From DATCVR01 sp036566745 (lineage in GTDB: Bacteria; Actinomycetota; Actinomycetes; Jiangellales; Jiangellaceae), in NCBI GenBank assembly GCA_036566745.1, contig DATCVR010000251.1:1-8353 (forward strand): a stretch of DNA of 8,353 nucleotides. Direction: 5' to 3'. Positions 6,266 through 8,353 of this stretch are shown in pieces. The position numbers and the translations under genes were made by a program. Position 1 is the stretch's first letter, and every line of letters begins with the position of its first letter. Under the pieces are notes generated by a model, which made no database searches, was not told the DNA's origin, and saw nothing but the letters and a program-made list of their open reading frames with translations.

Positions 6266-6742
6266 TCAACCGATGGGGGAGCTGCGGCGAAGGAGGAGCG
6301 CGGCCGCGAGGATGCCCGCCACGGCCGGCAGGATCGCCAGAACGCCCCACAGTGGCGGGAAGATCCGTGCGTCGTACTCCGTGGACACGAGCAGGAGTGC
6401 GGCGAGGCTCGCGGAGATCGCGGTCACGATCACGGCCAGGACTCCCGCCGCCCGGCGGCGGGAACGCGCGACCCGCAGCACGAGCAGCCACAAAGCGGCG
6501 TCGACGACGGCGACGGTGTACATCAGACCGTAGAGCAGGCTCGCGGACGGCTGCTTGCCGGACGACGCGTACGTGGCATCGGCGTGCTCGATGAGGGTGC
6601 GACCGCCGACCTGGTCGACGATCGCCGCCACCGCAACGACGACGGACAGGGCGACCGCCACCACGACGGCGTAGCCGGCCGAGCGCCGTCGACCGGTCGG
6701 AGTCGTCGGGACAGGCAGAGTTTCAGATAGCGACTGTCTCAT
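6266..6742 (-). CDS. Small four-helix integral membrane protein of unknown function
   Basis: A 158-residue protein with a short polar N-terminus (MRQSLSETLPVP, then GRRRS) and four hydrophobic segments near residues 22-43, 69-90, 98-119 and 127-151. A basic loop VARSRRRAAG between the second and third segments marks a cytoplasmic side. No catalytic motif is visible. The frame opens further upstream to 6772, but ATG 6742 is chosen because a consensus promoter places transcription start at that codon and no ribosome site precedes it, so the message is probably leaderless. It is divergent from a TetR gene, a pairing I have seen described for actinobacterial membrane proteins of the DUF6069-like kind; family assignment is tentative. 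The repressor next door very likely controls it. Its 3' end faces the other TetR gene with a 103-bp gap and no clear terminator. Confidence 0.78.
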   Translation of the reverse strand: MRQSLSETLPVPTTPTGRRRSAGYAVVVAVALSVVVAVAAIVDQVGGRTLIEHADATYASSGKQPSASLLYGLMYTVAVVDAALWLLVLRVARSRRRAAGVLAVIVTAISASLAALLLVSTEYDARIFPPLWGVLAILPAVAGILAAALLLRRSSPIG

Positions 6743-6801
6743 GCAAGTGACTGTACGAAGGAGGTGAACCAAGGGTCAAGGGATTTCAGGCAGTCACTTG
6801 C
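6743..6801. promoter_or_regulatory. 11-bp inverted repeat, operator pair of the second TetR
   Basis: GCAAGTGACTG at 6743-6753 is repeated in exact inverse as CAGTCACTTGC at 6791-6801, 37 bp apart. Each arm has its own 7-bp symmetric core (AGTGACT, AGTCACT), so each may bind a TetR dimer. The left arm overlaps the -10 of the membrane-protein promoter and abuts its start codon. The right arm overlaps the -35 of the TetR promoter. One repressor could thus shut both genes. Confidence 0.7.
6750..6779 (-). promoter_or_regulatory. Leaderless promoter for the membrane-protein gene
   Basis: On the minus strand, -35 TTGACC (6779-6774), 18 bp, -10 TACAGT (6755-6750). The -10 ends 7 nt before ATG 6742, so transcription should start at or next to the A of the start codon. 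Confidence 0.65.
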
Positions 6802-6825
6802 TGAAGAGCGTTACTCCCTCATAAT
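6798..6825 (+). promoter_or_regulatory. Leaderless promoter for the second TetR gene
   Basis: TTGCTG (6798-6803), 16 bp, CATAAT (6820-6825), then 8 nt to ATG 6834. An in-frame TAA at 6822-6824 lies inside the -10, and no other start codon separates it from ATG 6834. The start is therefore forced, and no Shine-Dalgarno site can be seen. Confidence 0.65.
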
Positions 6826-6833
6826 CTCGGTGG

Positions 6834-7484
6834 ATGGCATCGGGTCTTCGGGAGCGCTGGCGAGCCAAAGCCAGGCTGACCATCCAGGAGCGGGCACTCG
6901 ACCTGTTCGACGAGCGAGGGTTCGACGCTGTCACGATCGAGGAGATCGCCGCCGCGGCGGAGGTCTCGCCGTCGTCGGTGTACCGCTACTTCGGCACCAA
7001 GGAAGGGCTGCTCGTCGCCGACGAGTTCGACAGCATGAGCCAGGAGGCGCTGGACGAGATCCTGGACCTGAACGATCCGGTCGGCAGCCTGCTGCGGATC
7101 GTGCTCACGTACGAAACGACGCCGGAGCGGACGCCCGAGACGGCGGGGGAGAAGTCGCCCGAACCCCCGGACGCAACGCGCAGCCCGCAGGCCCAGCGAA
7201 GCCCCTGGCGCCGGGTGCGGTACTTCTTCCAGGAGCCGTCGGTGCGGATGGCCGCGTGCGCGGCGCTCGACCGGGCGAGTCAGCGAATCGCCCCGATGAT
7301 GATGGCCGGCCGCGGCGAGATGACCGAGACCCAGGCGCGCGTGGCGGCGAACGCGCTCGTGTTCGGCTACTTCGCCGCGCTGGAGCAGTGGTACCTCGAC
7401 GGCGGCGTTCATCCCATCGCCGGCTACGTCGAGGAAGGCATGGCGCCACTACGCACGATCTGGTCGCCCGCAGGTAGCCCCTAG
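6834..7484 (+). CDS. TetR-family transcriptional regulator
   Basis: A 216-residue DNA-binding protein, probably autoregulatory and controlling the divergent membrane protein. The helix-turn-helix domain covers about residues 12-60: RLTIQERALDLFDERGFDAVTIEEIAAAAEVSPSSVYRYFGTKEGLL is one continuous run with the canonical SSVYRYFGTKE recognition-helix end. The ligand domain includes RRVRYFFQEPSVRMA and RVAANALVFGYFAALEQWY, a common helix pair of actinobacterial TetR proteins. Odd feature: residues about 96-125 are a Pro/Glu/Ser-rich stretch (TPERTPETAGEKSPEPPDAT) with no helical character, placed within the ligand domain. ATG 6834 is the only possible start, because a stop codon lies 10 nt upstream in frame. 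Inducer unknown. Confidence 0.9.
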   Translation: MASGLRERWRAKARLTIQERALDLFDERGFDAVTIEEIAAAAEVSPSSVYRYFGTKEGLLVADEFDSMSQEALDEILDLNDPVGSLLRIVLTYETTPERTPETAGEKSPEPPDATRSPQAQRSPWRRVRYFFQEPSVRMAACAALDRASQRIAPMMMAGRGEMTETQARVAANALVFGYFAALEQWYLDGGVHPIAGYVEEGMAPLRTIWSPAGSP

Positions 7485-7523
7485 CCTCGCCACATCGACG
7501 AGCTCAGCGTGATGCGACCGGGC

Positions 7524-7848
7524 TCAGGACTCCGGGAACTGCGGCGCGACCACCTCGGCGATCTCCTGCACGGTGTCGCACGAGCCCGGTTGATCATGCA
7601 GTAGTGAGATGAAGCGTCGCCCGGCTCCAGGCTCTCGACCTCGAACGGCAAGCCGTCGATGGGGATCGTCGCGCAGACGTCCTCGGCGGTGATGTCGGTC
7701 GTCTGTTCACGATGCACGAAGTCGCCAGCCCGCCGGCCGCCGCGACAAGGACAACGCGGGTGCCGCGCCGACCGGTCACAGCGACGTCGCCACCCTCGAC
7801 CGTCGCCGCTTCAGGGTGGTGCGACTCGTCGTGATCAGTTGCCGCCAT
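7524..7848 (-). pseudogene. Probable frameshifted small gene overlapping the matrixin-like gene
   Basis: Coding character jumps between three minus-strand frames. From ATG 7848 the first about 42 codons read MAATDHDESHHPEA... and end in a short hydrophobic run, TRVVLVAAAGGLA; beyond that this frame becomes Arg/Ser/Pro-rich and looks non-coding. A second frame then carries an acidic plausible stretch, TDITAEDVCATIPIDGLPF, FEVESLEPGDASSHYCMINR. A third gives SCDTVQEIAEVVAPQFPES and stops at 7526-7524. Joined, these make a protein of about 105 residues with an N-terminal membrane or signal-like segment and three cysteines. I recognise no family; the VCATIPIDGL opening is faintly like secreted DUF3558-type lipoproteins. 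ATG 7848 overlaps the upstream gene's stop by 14 bp, suggesting former translational coupling. It could be a decayed gene or sequencing errors; the alternative is a shorter real gene starting at GTG 7717. Confidence 0.4.
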
Positions 7849-8353
7849 ACTTGTTCAGGTACAGCTCAGCGACCCGCTCACCCTCGATCGCGGTCGGGTA
7901 CTGGACGTTGTCCCAGCTGTAGGCCGTGTTGTTCATGACTCGAGAGTTCCAGCCCGAGCTGTTCAGCGCCCGGAGGCCGAGCGCCGCGCCGATCGTCGCC
8001 GAGATCGCGTGGTTCCGGCGGGCCTGCGTTCCGGTACAGCTCCCCGAACTGGTGTTGATCCGCAGATGCAAATTCGTCCACAGGTACATGCCGCCGGTGC
8101 CGAGGGTCCGGTCCGCGTAGAGCGCGTCATAGCAGCTCGTCGTGGAAACCAGTGAGCCGATGAAGAACCGCCGCGACGGCGGGTACCCGGCGGCGGCGCA
8201 GTCGTCCTTGTACTGGAGTCTCAGCACGTAGTCCGACGCGACGTTCCACCGCTGTGCGATCGCCGCGACCGGCCACTGGGTGGCGTTGAGACCGCTGGCC
8301 GAGACACAGATCGAGTAGGTGTAGAACCGGGTGCCGCTGACGTCGGCCGGGTC
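7835..8353 (-). CDS. Matrixin-like secreted protein with degenerate zinc site, C-terminal part (runs off right edge)
   Basis: The frame is open at the right edge; 172 residues remain and no start is in the window. The order of elements fits actinobacterial matrixin-type (metzincin) metalloproteases: an IAQRWNVAS segment, DCAAAGYPPSRRFFIG, SCYDALYADRT, the YLWTNLHLRIN strand, a second Cys, the metal-site helix, a VMNN Met-turn and an EGERVAELY end helix. Real members carry HExxHxxGxxH in the helix. Here the aligned residues read ATIGAALGLRA (7999-7967), so all three zinc ligands and the catalytic Glu are replaced while the structural Gly and Leu residues remain. The frame is intact with G/C-ending codons, so it is not simply broken. 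An inactive, binding or structural role is inferred. Cysteines in DDCAA, SCYDA and SCTGT suggest an extracytoplasmic location; the signal peptide would be outside the window. Confidence 0.7.
   Translation of the reverse strand, partial: DPADVSGTRFYTYSICVSASGLNATQWPVAAIAQRWNVASDYVLRLQYKDDCAAAGYPPSRRFFIGSLVSTTSCYDALYADRTLGTGGMYLWTNLHLRINTSSGSCTGTQARRNHAISATIGAALGLRALNSSGWNSRVMNNTAYSWDNVQYPTAIEGERVAELYLNKYGGN

Noticed and set aside
6757..6767. Near-perfect Shine-Dalgarno sequence GAAGGAGGTGA on the plus strand, with GTG 6764 opening a 237-aa frame
   Set aside because: The GTG is inside the SD motif itself, too close to use. The frame turns Arg/Gly/Asp-rich where the real TetR frame (ATG 6834) has its helix-turn-helix. 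It is probably a chance match in the operator spacer.
6819..7412. 197-aa minus-strand frame opposite the second TetR
   Set aside because: No domain and His/Arg-rich composition; antisense shadow of a clear TetR gene.

Overview
The window is GC-rich DNA with strong G/C preference at third codon positions. Its gene families point to an actinobacterium, perhaps a soil member of the Propionibacteriales or Streptomycetales. These are TetR repressors beside divergent targets, a berberine-bridge-type flavoenzyme, an ABC-2 exporter pair and a secreted matrixin-like protein. At least two promoters look leaderless. I cannot name a genus. No tRNA, rRNA, CRISPR, insertion sequence or phage gene is visible.

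Layout. (1) 1-290, minus: the N-terminal part of an uncharacterised actinobacterial protein that runs off the left edge. (2) 291-505: a divergent intergenic region with a G-quadruplex-type motif, a 9-bp inverted repeat and a second 9-bp inverted repeat. (3) 506-2782, plus: a cupin/SnoaL-like fusion protein followed by a 466-aa FAD-linked oxidoreductase, probably co-transcribed. (4) 2877-3470, plus: a small secreted protein of unknown function, followed by a palindrome and a long perfect hairpin that separates it from the convergent genes beyond. (5) 3606-5373, minus: an ABC-2 permease and its ATPase (ATPase first in transcription order). They diverge from a TetR repressor gene (5491-6162, plus). 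Two near-identical operators lie between them, one of which fills the -35/-10 spacer of a strong predicted transporter promoter. (6) 6266-6742, minus: a four-helix membrane protein, divergent from a second TetR gene (6834-7484, plus). Both appear to be expressed from leaderless promoters, and an 11-bp inverted repeat overlaps both promoters. (7) 7524-8353, minus: the C-terminal part of a secreted matrixin-like protein whose zinc-binding motif is wholly replaced by non-ligand residues. A small gene overlapping its 3' end has coding signal scattered over three frames.

How the parts work together. Two compact repressor/target modules sit next to each other: TetR with an ABC exporter, and TetR with a small membrane protein. 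In both, the operator geometry can be read directly from the sequence. The cupin/SnoaL and flavoenzyme pair looks like a small oxidative pathway with unknown substrate. The most unusual item is the apparent pseudoprotease at the right edge. I see no convincing evidence of a wholly new multi-gene system.
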